In this document: positions 32,101 through 40,308 of the stretch, piece after piece | How the letters are laid out: each line of letters opens with the position of its first letter | How positions within the stretch are numbered: position 1 is the first letter of the stretch | DNA from: Micromonospora wenchangensis | GTDB taxonomy: Bacteria > Actinomycetota > Actinomycetes > Mycobacteriales > Micromonosporaceae | Assembly: GCF_002210435.1 (NCBI RefSeq) | Contig: NZ_MZMV01000003.1 | Location: 140,826 to 204,825, forward strand | Reading direction: 5' to 3' | DNA: 64,000 bases | The notes under the pieces: model-generated | What the model was told of the DNA's origin: nothing | Seen by the model: the letters and a program-made list of their open reading frames with translations, nothing else | The model's database searches: none | Position numbers and translations under genes: made by a program

Positions 32101-33060
32101 GTGTCCGACCTGCCCCTGATCCAAGCGGATCACGCCGTGTCGTCGCCGGCCACGACCACCACCTCCCCGGGTGGTCGCGGCCGGCGGCTACGGCTCCTGT
32201 CCCGCACCGACCGCGTGGTGATCACGCTGATGGTGCTCGTACCGCTGCTGCTGGTGGTCGCCCTGGTCTGGCTGCCCGCACTGGCCACCGTGGCGCTCTC
32301 CGGCACCGACTGGGACGGCATCGGGCCGCTCAGCGAGATCGACTGGGTCGGCGGCCGGAACTACTCCGACGTGGTGAACATCTACCCGCCGTTCGTGCCG
32401 GCGATGCAGAACAACCTGCTCTGGCTGGCCGCGCTGTTCGTGGTCGCCACCCCGTTCGGGATGTTCCTCGCCGTGCTGCTCGACAAGGAGATCCGGGGCA
32501 GCCGGTTCTACCAGACCGCGCTCTACCTGCCCGTGGTGCTCTCGCTGGCGCTGATCGGCTTCGTCTGGCAGCTCATCTACTCCCGCGACCAGGGGTTGCT
32601 CAACGCCGTCCTGGGCGGTCAGACCGACTGGTACGGCGACCCGAACGTCAACATCTGGGCGGTGCTGGTGGCGGCCGGCTGGCGGCACGTCGGCTACATC
32701 ATGCTGCTCTACCTGGCCGGGCTCAAGGGCGTCGACCCGTCGCTGCGGGAGGCCGCCTCGGTCGACGGCGCGTCGGAGACCAGCACCTTCTTCCGGGTGA
32801 TCTTCCCGGTGCTGCGGCCCATCAACATCATCGTGCTGGTGGTGACCGTGATCGAGTCGCTGCGCGCGTTCGACCTGGTCTGGGTGATCAACAAGGGGCG
32901 CAACGGGTTGGAGCTGATCTCCGCCCTGGTGACCCAGAACGTCGTCGGCGAGGCCAGCCGGATCGGCTTCGGCTCCGCCCTGGCGACGATCATGCTGGCG
33001 GTCTCGCTGGTCTTCATCACCATCTACCTGGCCGTCGTCATGAGGGAGAACCGGCGATGA
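32101..33060 (+). CDS. Sugar ABC transporter permease (MalF/UgpA type)
   Basis: A 319-residue permease starting at GTG. It has six predicted membrane helices after an N-terminal polar tail, and the EAA loop reads LREAASVDGASETSTFFRVIFP, the docking site for the ATPase. It overlaps the next permease gene by 4 bp (ATGA). No ATP-binding gene follows, so transport must rely on a shared MsiK-type ATPase encoded elsewhere, as is common in actinomycetes. Confidence 0.94.
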   Translation: MSDLPLIQADHAVSSPATTTTSPGGRGRRLRLLSRTDRVVITLMVLVPLLLVVALVWLPALATVALSGTDWDGIGPLSEIDWVGGRNYSDVVNIYPPFVPAMQNNLLWLAALFVVATPFGMFLAVLLDKEIRGSRFYQTALYLPVVLSLALIGFVWQLIYSRDQGLLNAVLGGQTDWYGDPNVNIWAVLVAAGWRHVGYIMLLYLAGLKGVDPSLREAASVDGASETSTFFRVIFPVLRPINIIVLVVTVIESLRAFDLVWVINKGRNGLELISALVTQNVVGEASRIGFGSALATIMLAVSLVFITIYLAVVMRENRR

Positions 33061-33977
33061 GCGCGTCGACCGTGACCCGACCGCCGGCGTCGACGCCGAC
33101 GGCGAAGCCGGCACCGCGCCGCCGGCCGTTGCGCCCCGCCCGGGTGGTGCTGCACCTGTTCCTCGGCGCGGTCGCCGTCGGTTGGCTGTTCCCGATCCTC
33201 TGGGCGGTGCTGACCTCGCTGCGCTCCTACGCCTACACCGCCGCCAACGGGTACGTCTCGTTCGGCGGGTGGACGTTCGACAACTACGTCACCGCCTGGC
33301 AGACCGCCGAGTTCGGCAAGCACTTCCTCAACTCGGTCTACATCACCGTCCCGGCGGTGCTGCTGACCCTGTTCCTCGCCTCGTGCGTGGCGTTCGTGAT
33401 CGCCCGGTTCAGCTGGAAGCTCAACATCGTCCTGCTCGGTCTGTTCACCGCCGCCAACCTGCTGCCCCAGCAGTCGCTGCTGATCCCGCTGTTCCGGATC
33501 TTCACCGAGGTGCCGCTGCCGGAGTTCATGAGCGACTCGGAGCTGCTCTACGACAGCTACTGGGGGCTGATCCTGGTCAACGTGGCCTTCCAGTGCGGCT
33601 TCTGTGTCTTCGTGCTGAGCAACTACATGAAGGCGCTGCCCCGCGACCTCTACGAGGCGGCCATGGTGGACGGGGCGAGCATCTGGCGGCAGTACTGGCA
33701 GGTGACCATGCCGCTGTGCCGGCCGGCGCTGGCGGCCCTGGCCACCCTGGAGGTGACCTGGATCTACAACGAGTTCTTCTGGGCCACCGTGCTGATGCGC
33801 ACCGGCGACAAGTTCCCGGTGACCAGTTCGCTGAACAACCTGCGCGGCGAGTTCTTCACCGACAACAACCTGGTGTCGGCCGGTTCGGTGCTGGTCGCCA
33901 TCCCCACCCTGGTGATCTTCTTCCTGTTGCAGAAGCAGTTCGTCAAGGGCCTGACCCTGGGGGCGTCCAAAGGCTGA
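33057..33977 (+). CDS. Sugar ABC transporter permease (MalG/UgpE type)
   Basis: A 306-residue permease with six predicted helices. The EAA loop is LYEAAMVDGASIWRQYWQVTMP, and MalG-type features include FTAANLLPQQSLLIPLFRIF and QKQFVKGLTLGASKG at the C-terminus. It is translationally coupled to the preceding permease. A perfect 16-bp hairpin repeat separates it from the alpha-galactosidase gene, which is on the same strand. Confidence 0.94.
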   Translation: MSASTVTRPPASTPTAKPAPRRRPLRPARVVLHLFLGAVAVGWLFPILWAVLTSLRSYAYTAANGYVSFGGWTFDNYVTAWQTAEFGKHFLNSVYITVPAVLLTLFLASCVAFVIARFSWKLNIVLLGLFTAANLLPQQSLLIPLFRIFTEVPLPEFMSDSELLYDSYWGLILVNVAFQCGFCVFVLSNYMKALPRDLYEAAMVDGASIWRQYWQVTMPLCRPALAALATLEVTWIYNEFFWATVLMRTGDKFPVTSSLNNLRGEFFTDNNLVSAGSVLVAIPTLVIFFLLQKQFVKGLTLGASKG

Positions 33978-34000
33978 GTCACCGCACCCACCCACCCATG

Positions 34001-34062
34001 CGCGCGAGAGCGGTATTCCTGGCAGGCATGAATATGACCCACAGGCATACCGCTCTCGCGCG
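34001..34062. repeat. Intergenic hairpin element E
   Basis: Arms CGCGCGAGAGCGGTAT (34001-34016) and ATACCGCTCTCGCGCG (34047-34062) are perfect 16-bp complements. The core contains CCTGGCAGGCATG and ATGACCCACAGG; the CCTG/CAGG ends extend the stem. A related core recurs at 63663-63712. It lies between two genes on the same strand. Confidence 0.85.
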
Positions 34063-34129
34063 GTACTGACACCAGGCGACCTCACCCACCGTGACGGACG
34101 CCGACGCGCCCGCACCGGAGATGAGCGCC

Positions 34130-36268
34130 ATGACCGATCCGACCGTGATCCACCTGCGCCGGGGCCGCACCAGCCTGGTGCTCGACGCGCGCGGCCCGGG
34201 GCTGCCCCGGGTCGTGCACTGGGGCACCGACCTCGGCCCGGTGCCCGCCGACGACCTGCCGGCCCTGCTCGACGCCACCGTGCCGCCGGTGGTGCCGAGC
34301 AGCTTCGACGCGCCGACCGTACTGTCCCTGCTGCCCGAGGCGAGCGCCGGCTGGAGCGGCCGGCCCGGACTCGCCGGCCACCGCGCCGGCCGGGACTGGT
34401 CCACCGCCTTCCGCCTCAACCGCCTCGACGTCGACGACCCGGACGGCGCGGCGCGGGTGGCCGTGCGGGCGACGGACCCGGACGCGGGGTTGACCCTCAC
34501 CGTCGAGGTCACCCTCGACCCGGTCGGGGTGCTGACCGTGCGGCACCGGCTGCGCAACGACGCCGACCAGCCCTACGAGGTACGCGAGCTGACGCCGGTA
34601 CTGCCGGTGCCGGCGGTCGCCACCGAACTGCTCGACCTGACCGGCCGCTGGTGCCGCGAACGCGCGCCGCAACGGCACCCGTGGCCGCACGGCGCGTGGG
34701 TGCGCGAGGGTCGGCACGGGCGCACCGGGCACGACGCCACCCTGCTGCTGGTCGCCGGCACCGCCGGGTTCGGCTTCGGCCACGGCGAGGTGTGGGCGGT
34801 GCACACCGCGTGGAGCGGCGACCACGTGACAGTCGCCGAACGCCGCCCCACCGGCGAATCCACCCTGGGCGGCGGGGAACTGCTCGCCCCCGGGGAGATC
34901 GTCCTCGGCCCCGGTGAGGAGTACGCCACCCCGCTGCTCTACGCGGTGCACTCCACCGCCGGGCTGGACGGGCTCAGCGACCTGCTGCACACCCACCTGC
35001 GGGCCCGGCCGGGCCACCCCCGCACACCCCGCCCGGTCACCCTCAACGTGTGGGAGGCGGTCTACTTCGAGCACGACCTCGACCGGCTACGTACCCTCGC
35101 CGACCGCGCCGCCGAGGTGGGCGTGGAACGGTTCGTCCTCGACGACGGCTGGTTCACCGGCCGCCGGCACGACCGGGCCGGCCTGGGCGACTGGCAGGTC
35201 GACGCCGACGTCTGGCCGGCCGGCCTGGGACCGCTCATCGAGCATGTTCGCGGGCACGGGATGCAGTTCGGGCTGTGGGTCGAACCGGAAATGGTCAACC
35301 CCGACTCCGAGCTGTTCCGCGCCCACCCCGACTGGGTGCTCACCGCGCCCGGCCGGCTGCCCCTGCCGTGGCGGCACCAGCAGGTGCTGGACCTGGCCAA
35401 CCCGGCGGCGTACGCCCACCTGCTCGACCGGCTCGACGCCCTGCTGACCGGGAACCCCGGGATCGGCTACCTCAAGTGGGACCACAACCGGGACCTCACC
35501 GAGGCCGGGCACGCCGGCCGGCCCGGGGTGCACGCGCAGACCATGGCGGCCTACCGGCTCCTCGACGAGCTACGCGCCCGGCACCCGCACCTGGAGACCG
35601 AGAGCTGCTCGTCCGGCGGGGCCCGGGTCGACCTGGAGATCCTGCGACGTACCGACCGGGTCTGGGCCAGCGACACCAACGACGCCCTGGAACGGCTGTC
35701 CATCCAACGCTGGACCGGCCTGCTGCTGCCCCCGGAGCTGGTCGGCACGCACATCGGCCCGGGGCGCTCGCACACCACCGGCCGGGTGCACACCCTGGGC
35801 TTCCGGGCGGTCACCGCGCTCTTCGGCCACCACGGCATCGAGTGGGACATCGTCGCGATCGACGCCGCCGAGCGGGCCGAGCTGACCGCCTGGGTGGCCC
35901 TGCACAAACGGCTCCGGCCGCTGCTGCACACCGGGCGGGCGGTGCGGTTCGACCACCCGGACCCGGCCGTGCAGGCGCACGGCGTGGTCGCCCACGACCG
36001 CTCCCGCGCCGTGTACGCGGTGTCCCGGGTGGCCACCTCCGTCACGCAGGTCCCCGGCCCGGTCCGCCTGCCCGGCCTCGACCCGGCCCGCCGGTACGCC
36101 GTCCGTCCCGCGCAGGGGGTGCCGGAGCCGGACGCCATGCAGATCACCGGACCCGGTTGGCTGCCCGCAGTGACGCTGCCCGGCTCGGTGCTGGCGACGG
36201 TGGGCCTGCACCTGCCGGCCCTGAACCCGGAGCAGGCGCTGCTCCTGGAGGTCGACGCCGTGGACTGA
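34130..36268 (+). CDS. GH36 alpha-galactosidase
   Basis: A 712-residue GH36 enzyme. The beta-sandwich N-terminal domain is followed by the barrel. The nucleophile is Asp451 in GYLKWDHNRDL and the acid/base Asp515 in RVWASDTNDALER; the substrate-recognition motif CSSGGARVDLEI is intact. ATG 34130 (MTDPTVIHLRRG) is preferred for its GGAG ribosome site; a GTG at 34091 and an ATG at 34121 are alternatives. No signal peptide, so it acts on imported oligosaccharides, removing alpha-1,6-galactosyl side groups. It follows the transporter operon and complements the secreted mannanase downstream. Confidence 0.94.
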   Translation: MTDPTVIHLRRGRTSLVLDARGPGLPRVVHWGTDLGPVPADDLPALLDATVPPVVPSSFDAPTVLSLLPEASAGWSGRPGLAGHRAGRDWSTAFRLNRLDVDDPDGAARVAVRATDPDAGLTLTVEVTLDPVGVLTVRHRLRNDADQPYEVRELTPVLPVPAVATELLDLTGRWCRERAPQRHPWPHGAWVREGRHGRTGHDATLLLVAGTAGFGFGHGEVWAVHTAWSGDHVTVAERRPTGESTLGGGELLAPGEIVLGPGEEYATPLLYAVHSTAGLDGLSDLLHTHLRARPGHPRTPRPVTLNVWEAVYFEHDLDRLRTLADRAAEVGVERFVLDDGWFTGRRHDRAGLGDWQVDADVWPAGLGPLIEHVRGHGMQFGLWVEPEMVNPDSELFRAHPDWVLTAPGRLPLPWRHQQVLDLANPAAYAHLLDRLDALLTGNPGIGYLKWDHNRDLTEAGHAGRPGVHAQTMAAYRLLDELRARHPHLETESCSSGGARVDLEILRRTDRVWASDTNDALERLSIQRWTGLLLPPELVGTHIGPGRSHTTGRVHTLGFRAVTALFGHHGIEWDIVAIDAAERAELTAWVALHKRLRPLLHTGRAVRFDHPDPAVQAHGVVAHDRSRAVYAVSRVATSVTQVPGPVRLPGLDPARRYAVRPAQGVPEPDAMQITGPGWLPAVTLPGSVLATVGLHLPALNPEQALLLEVDAVD

Positions 36269-36286
36269 CAGCGCGGATCGCTGGCT

Positions 36287-36362
36287 TGATCGGCTCAACG
36301 GGGGCGAAGTTGCGGCATCAGCCGTCGGGGATACCGCTACACCGCCCCCGTTGAGCCGATCA
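36287..36362. repeat. Intergenic hairpin element C
   Basis: Arms TGATCGGCTCAACGGGGGCG (36287-36306) and its exact complement (36343-36362) give a perfect 20-bp stem with a 36-nt loop. The loop, read on the reverse strand, resembles 63478-63518 (AGCGGTATCC ... GCCGCAA). It lies between convergent genes and can terminate both. Confidence 0.85.
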
Positions 36363-36412
36363 CGGGGGTGGCCGGACCCCGGAGGGTCCGGCCACCGGTG
36401 GGGCGGGGGTGG

Positions 36413-37801
36413 TCAGCTCGCGGTGCAGGTGACCGTGGGAGCCGGGTTGCTACCGGTCCAGCTGCCGATGAAGCCGAATGCGGTGCTGGCCCCGGCACCG
36501 AGCCGGCCGTTGTAGTCGACGTTGCGGGCGGTCACCGTGCTGCCGCTGCTGCTCAGCGAGGCGTTCCATGCCTGGCTGACGGTCTGGCCGTTGGCGTAGG
36601 TCCACTTCGTCGTCCAGCCGGTGATGGCCGCGCTGCCGGCGGTCACCTTCACCTCACCCTGGAAGCCGCCCTGCCACGAACCGATGATCGTGTACGTCGC
36701 GGTGCAGCCACCGGTCGCCGGCGGGGTCGTCGTCGGCGGGGTGGTGGGGGGCGTGGTCGGCGGGGTGGTCGGGGGCGTCGTGGGCGGGGTCGTCGGCGGC
36801 GTGGTCGGGGTGGTGCCGGAGTAGACCGACGCCTCCTTCGCCGTCGCCTTGATGCCGTTGGCCCCGTTGAAGATCCGCTGGCCCCAGGTGGTCAGGGCGG
36901 CCGGGTTGAAGTTGGTGGTCATGTCGAGGTACTCCACGCCGCCGCCGTTGCCGCTCCACGACCAGCCCAGGTAGCCGATCCCGTTGGCCTGGGTGTACGA
37001 CAGGATGGTGTCCTCGTCGGGGTTGCCGTCGGAGTGGTCGAAGCCGAACTCGCCCACCACGATGGGCAGCTTGGCGGTGCGGAAGCGGCCCAGGTAGTCG
37101 CTGATCTCGGCGGCGGTGTCGAAGACGCCGTACATGTGGATCGAGAAGACCGTGTTCTTCTGCGGGTCGGCGGCGAACACCCCGGCCGCGTTGTCGCGCA
37201 TCGTGAACGACCAGTCCTGACCCCAGTTCGGGGCGTCCACCATGATCGTGTGGGTGATGCCGCCGGCCCGCAGCCGCTTGATCGCGTTGGCGTTGTCGGT
37301 GGCCCAGGTGGCGTAGCCCTGGTTGCCGTACGGCTCGTTGCCGATGTTGACGATGACGTACCGCTCCTGGCCCTGTAGGGCGCTGGCGATGCTCAGCCAG
37401 TAGTCGACCGCGCGGTCCAGGGTGATCGCCCCGGCCTGCTCGCCGTACCCGGTGGTGTCGTGCACCTCCAGCACGCAGATCAGCTTGTTGGCCTTGCACA
37501 GCGAGATGACGTTGCTGACGTCGGCGGCGGTGTTCTTGGTCCAGCGGTCACCGCTGGCCAGCACCACCCGGACGGTGTTCGCGCCGAGCGCCTTGATGTT
37601 GGCGAAGGAGGTGGTCTGCTGCGGGTACCAGGTGTGGGCGTGGTTGACGCCGCGCATGATGAACTCGTTGCCGTTGGCGTCGTACAGCTTGCCACCGGAG
37701 ACCGTGAAACCGGCCGCGGCCTGGGCCGGCTGGCCGAAGGCGAACACGGCGGCGAGGACAGTGAGCAGGGCGACGCCGGCGACGGAAAGTCGCTTCTTCA
37801 T
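36413..37801 (-). CDS. Secreted GH5 (subfamily 8-like) beta-mannanase with CBM2
   Basis: A 462-residue exported enzyme. Signal peptide residues 1-30 (VALLTVLAAVFAFGQPAQA). The GH5 domain (31-325) shows GVNHAHTWYP, RVVLASGDRW and LEVHDTTGYGE, characteristic of actinobacterial beta-mannanases; acid/base E156 is in VNIGNEPYGN, nucleophile E251 in VVGEFGFDH. A Thr-Pro linker (PTTPPTTPP repeats) leads to a C-terminal family 2 carbohydrate-binding module with conserved Trp and terminal Cys pair. A GAGGAAA ribosome site precedes the ATG. It would cleave mannan or galactomannan outside the cell. Two AACCGGTTAAG sites lie upstream. Confidence 0.92.
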   Translation of the reverse strand: MKKRLSVAGVALLTVLAAVFAFGQPAQAAAGFTVSGGKLYDANGNEFIMRGVNHAHTWYPQQTTSFANIKALGANTVRVVLASGDRWTKNTAADVSNVISLCKANKLICVLEVHDTTGYGEQAGAITLDRAVDYWLSIASALQGQERYVIVNIGNEPYGNQGYATWATDNANAIKRLRAGGITHTIMVDAPNWGQDWSFTMRDNAAGVFAADPQKNTVFSIHMYGVFDTAAEISDYLGRFRTAKLPIVVGEFGFDHSDGNPDEDTILSYTQANGIGYLGWSWSGNGGGVEYLDMTTNFNPAALTTWGQRIFNGANGIKATAKEASVYSGTTPTTPPTTPPTTPPTTPPTTPPTTPPTTTPPATGGCTATYTIIGSWQGGFQGEVKVTAGSAAITGWTTKWTYANGQTVSQAWNASLSSSGSTVTARNVDYNGRLGAGASTAFGFIGSWTGSNPAPTVTCTAS

Positions 37802-37943
37802 GGGTTTCCTCAGGAAGGGTCGACCCCGTTGCCCTGGCGGGGTGGCGATGCTGGTGACGGTGGCGCTCGGCTGCAGCCCGGCAGCCGCCGCCTGACTCCC
37901 TGGCCGCGTGCGGACCAGCGTAGGCCCACCGGGTCGGGAAGGC

Positions 37944-38065
37944 AACCGGTTAAGTTGCCTGCCTGTCCCCGCCGACCCTGCGGCGACCCACGCCGACCGT
38001 GAGCCGCCACAGGGGGCGGTCATCCCCACCACAGGATGTGACACCACCAGCCTGAACCGGTTAAG
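37944..38065. promoter_or_regulatory. Two AACCGGTTAAG operator candidates
   Basis: The 11-mer AACCGGTTAAG occurs at 37944-37954 and again at 38055-38065, with start positions 111 bp apart. The AACCGGTT core is palindromic with a central CG, as in LacI-family operators. Both lie in the 381-bp gap upstream of the mannanase and the divergent LLM oxidoreductase; no other gene is visible in the gap. Confidence 0.55.
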
Positions 38066-38182
38066 CCGGACCTTAGACCGCCCTCCCGCCACCGTCAAGA
38101 GGGACCCGACCCCGCATCAGCGGTTGACCGGCACCGGCCAGGGGTATCCGGTGACGATCGTCGCCCGGAAGGAGAAACCAGG

Positions 38183-39145
38183 ATGGTCCGCGTCGGCTAC
38201 ACCCTGATGTGCGAACAGACCGGCCCGAAGCAGTTGGTGGACCACGCGGTACGGGCGGAGGCGGCCGGCTTCGACCAGCTGGTCATGTCCGACCACTACT
38301 ATCCGTGGCTCGACGCGCAGGGCCACTCCCCGTACGCCTGGTCGGTGCTGGGCGCGGTCGCCCACGCCACCAGCCGGGCCGAGCTGATGTCCTTCGTGAC
38401 CTGCCCGATCCGCCGGTACCACCCGGCGGTGGTGGCGCAGAAGGCCAGCACCATCGGGGTGCTCTCCGACGGGCGGTTCACCCTCGGCCTCGGCGCCGGG
38501 GAGAACCTCAACGAACACGTCGTCGGCGGCTGGCCGCACGTGCAGCAGCGGCACGAGATGTTCTCCGAGGCGCTCCAGATCATCCGTCCGCTGCTCAATG
38601 GCGAGACGTTGACCTTCTCCGGCAACCACTTCGACGTCCCCGACGCCTACGTCTGGGACCGGCCGGAACACCCCGTGCCGATGGCCGTCGCCGCGTCCGG
38701 ACCGTCGTCGGCCACCCTCGCCGCCGAGTACGCCGACGGCATCGTCGCCACCGAACCGGACTCCCGGATCATCCAGCTCTACGACGACGCGGGCGGTGCC
38801 GGGCAGCCCCGCTACGGCCAGGTGGCCATCTGCTACGGCCCCGACGAGGCCGAGTGCCGCAAGATCGTGCACGACCAGTTCCGTTGGTTCGGCAGCGGCT
38901 GGAAGGTCAACGCCGACCTGCCCGACCCGGAGGCCTTCGCCGCCGCCACCCAGTTCGTCCGGGAGGAGGACGTCGCCGACGGCATCCCCTGCGGCCCCGA
39001 CGTCGACCGGCACGTCGAGGCCTTCCGCGCCTTCGTCGACGCCGGCTTCACGCACGTGGCGATCGTGCAGGTCGGCGGGGACAGCCAGCCGATGTTCCTG
39101 GACTGGGCGCAGGAGCAGCTACTGCCCCGACTGCGCGAACTGTGA
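38183..39145 (+). CDS. LLM-class (F420-dependent type) oxidoreductase
   Basis: A 320-residue luciferase-like TIM-barrel enzyme. The start VRVGYTLMCEQTGPKQLVDHA, the segment FDQLVMSDHYYPW, and the family motif GRFTLGLGAGENLNEHVVG closely resemble the G6PDH-like F420-dependent branch, often annotated as F420-dependent glucose-6-phosphate dehydrogenase-like. The substrate is not clear. It is transcribed divergently from the mannanase gene and overlaps the start of the downstream hydrolase by 4 bp (GTGA). Confidence 0.9.
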   Translation: MVRVGYTLMCEQTGPKQLVDHAVRAEAAGFDQLVMSDHYYPWLDAQGHSPYAWSVLGAVAHATSRAELMSFVTCPIRRYHPAVVAQKASTIGVLSDGRFTLGLGAGENLNEHVVGGWPHVQQRHEMFSEALQIIRPLLNGETLTFSGNHFDVPDAYVWDRPEHPVPMAVAASGPSSATLAAEYADGIVATEPDSRIIQLYDDAGGAGQPRYGQVAICYGPDEAECRKIVHDQFRWFGSGWKVNADLPDPEAFAAATQFVREEDVADGIPCGPDVDRHVEAFRAFVDAGFTHVAIVQVGGDSQPMFLDWAQEQLLPRLREL

Positions 39146-40140
39146 CCGCCGTGGCGGGTCGGGCCGGGTCGCGTACCCGACCCGGCCCGACCGGCACTTG
39201 CCTCGACGCGTTGCGGCGGGCACTGGCCGCACCACACCCGACGGCCGGGTCGGACCGACCCGCCCACCCTCCCGGCCCGGCCCACACGTCCCGTCCGGCC
39301 CGACCGGTCACCGCGCCGGGCCCGGACCTCACGTCGCCGGCCGCACCGGGCCCGCAGGCCGTAGCGCGGCGGGTGCGGGCGACCCTCACCAGCGAGTTCC
39401 GGCTCGTCGACGGGCTGCGTACGCACACCCGGCGATCGGCCGACCCGACGGCCCCCGGCACGCCCCCGGTGGTGCTGGTGCACGGGTTGGCCGTGTCGCA
39501 CCGCTACCTCACCCCGCTGGCCGAGACGCTCGGCACCACCCACCCGGTGTACGTGCCGGACCTGCCCGGTTTCGGGCTGAGCGCCCACCCCGGCCACTCC
39601 TACGACCTGCGGCAGCACGTCGCACACCTGCTGGCCTGGCTCGACGCGTACCGGATGCCCCCGGTCTGCCTGGTCGGGCACTCGTTCGGCGCGGAGGTGG
39701 CCGCCGCGCTCGCGGTGGCCCGCCCCGGGGCGGTCCGGGCGCTGGTGCTGGCCGGGCCGACCAGCGACCCCACCGCCCGGTCCCGGCGGGGGCTGGTCGG
39801 CCGGTGGCTGGTGGACAGCCTGCGGGAGGTGCCCTGGCAGGCACCGATCCTGGTCCGCGACGTCCTCGACGCGCGCCCCTGGCGGGTGGCGGCCACCGTC
39901 GCGCACTCGGTACGCAACGCGGTGGAGGAGGATCTGGTCAGGATCACCGTGCCCACCCTCGTGCTGGCCGGGGAACGTGACCCGATCGTGCCGCCCCGGT
40001 GGCGCGCCCAGGTCACCCGGCTGGTGCCCGACGCCCGGCTGGTCACCGTGCCCGGTGCCGCCCACAACGTGCTCACCACCGCCCCCGGGCCGGTGGCCGG
40101 GGCGATCCGTGACCTGCTCGTCCCGACTCTGGCCAGGTGA
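39142..40140 (+). CDS. Alpha/beta hydrolase
   Basis: An alpha/beta-hydrolase-fold protein. It shows VVLVHGLAVSHRYLTPLAE (oxyanion region), VGHSFGAEVAAAL (Ser elbow), the Asp in VLAGERDPIVPP, and the His in VPGAAHNVLT. The start is uncertain: the GTG at 39142 overlaps the previous stop and gives 332 residues with a 75-residue Pro/Arg-rich tail; a GTG at 39373 gives 255 residues, the usual length, starting VRATLTSEFRLVDG. The first is favoured only by coupling. Substrate is unknown. It seems to be in an operon with the LLM oxidoreductase. Confidence 0.8.
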   Translation: MTAVAGRAGSRTRPGPTGTCLDALRRALAAPHPTAGSDRPAHPPGPAHTSRPARPVTAPGPDLTSPAAPGPQAVARRVRATLTSEFRLVDGLRTHTRRSADPTAPGTPPVVLVHGLAVSHRYLTPLAETLGTTHPVYVPDLPGFGLSAHPGHSYDLRQHVAHLLAWLDAYRMPPVCLVGHSFGAEVAAALAVARPGAVRALVLAGPTSDPTARSRRGLVGRWLVDSLREVPWQAPILVRDVLDARPWRVAATVAHSVRNAVEEDLVRITVPTLVLAGERDPIVPPRWRAQVTRLVPDARLVTVPGAAHNVLTTAPGPVAGAIRDLLVPTLAR

Positions 40141-40143
40141 ACC

Positions 40144-40263
40144 ATGCGTTTCGGCAACACACAGATCCGACCTCTAGGCGGCGGCTTCGGCTGCCTGCTG
40201 ATGATCCTGTTCTCGGTGCTCGCCTCGATCGCCCTGACCGTTGTGGTCAACCTGTTCCTCTGA
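40144..40263 (+). CDS. 39-residue single-TM membrane protein
   Basis: A very short gene starting 3 bp after the hydrolase stop. It encodes MRFGNTQIRPLGGGFGCLLM followed by a hydrophobic helix ending VVVNLFL. One transmembrane segment occupies most of the C-terminal half, with a conserved-looking polar head. I consider it real because of the tight spacing, clean start and stop, and biased amino acid content, although no family is known to me. A role as membrane peptide linked to the hydrolase is only a guess. Confidence 0.55.
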   Translation: MRFGNTQIRPLGGGFGCLLMILFSVLASIALTVVVNLFL

Positions 40264-40308
40264 CGACGGCGGGGAGGGGACCACGCGCCCACTCCCCGCC
40301 GGGTGACG

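Noticed and set aside
38209..39141. Upstream extension of the hydrolase frame through the LLM gene
   Set aside because: Reads Arg-rich nonsense in the +2 frame of a conserved enzyme; hydrolase start moved to 39142 or later.
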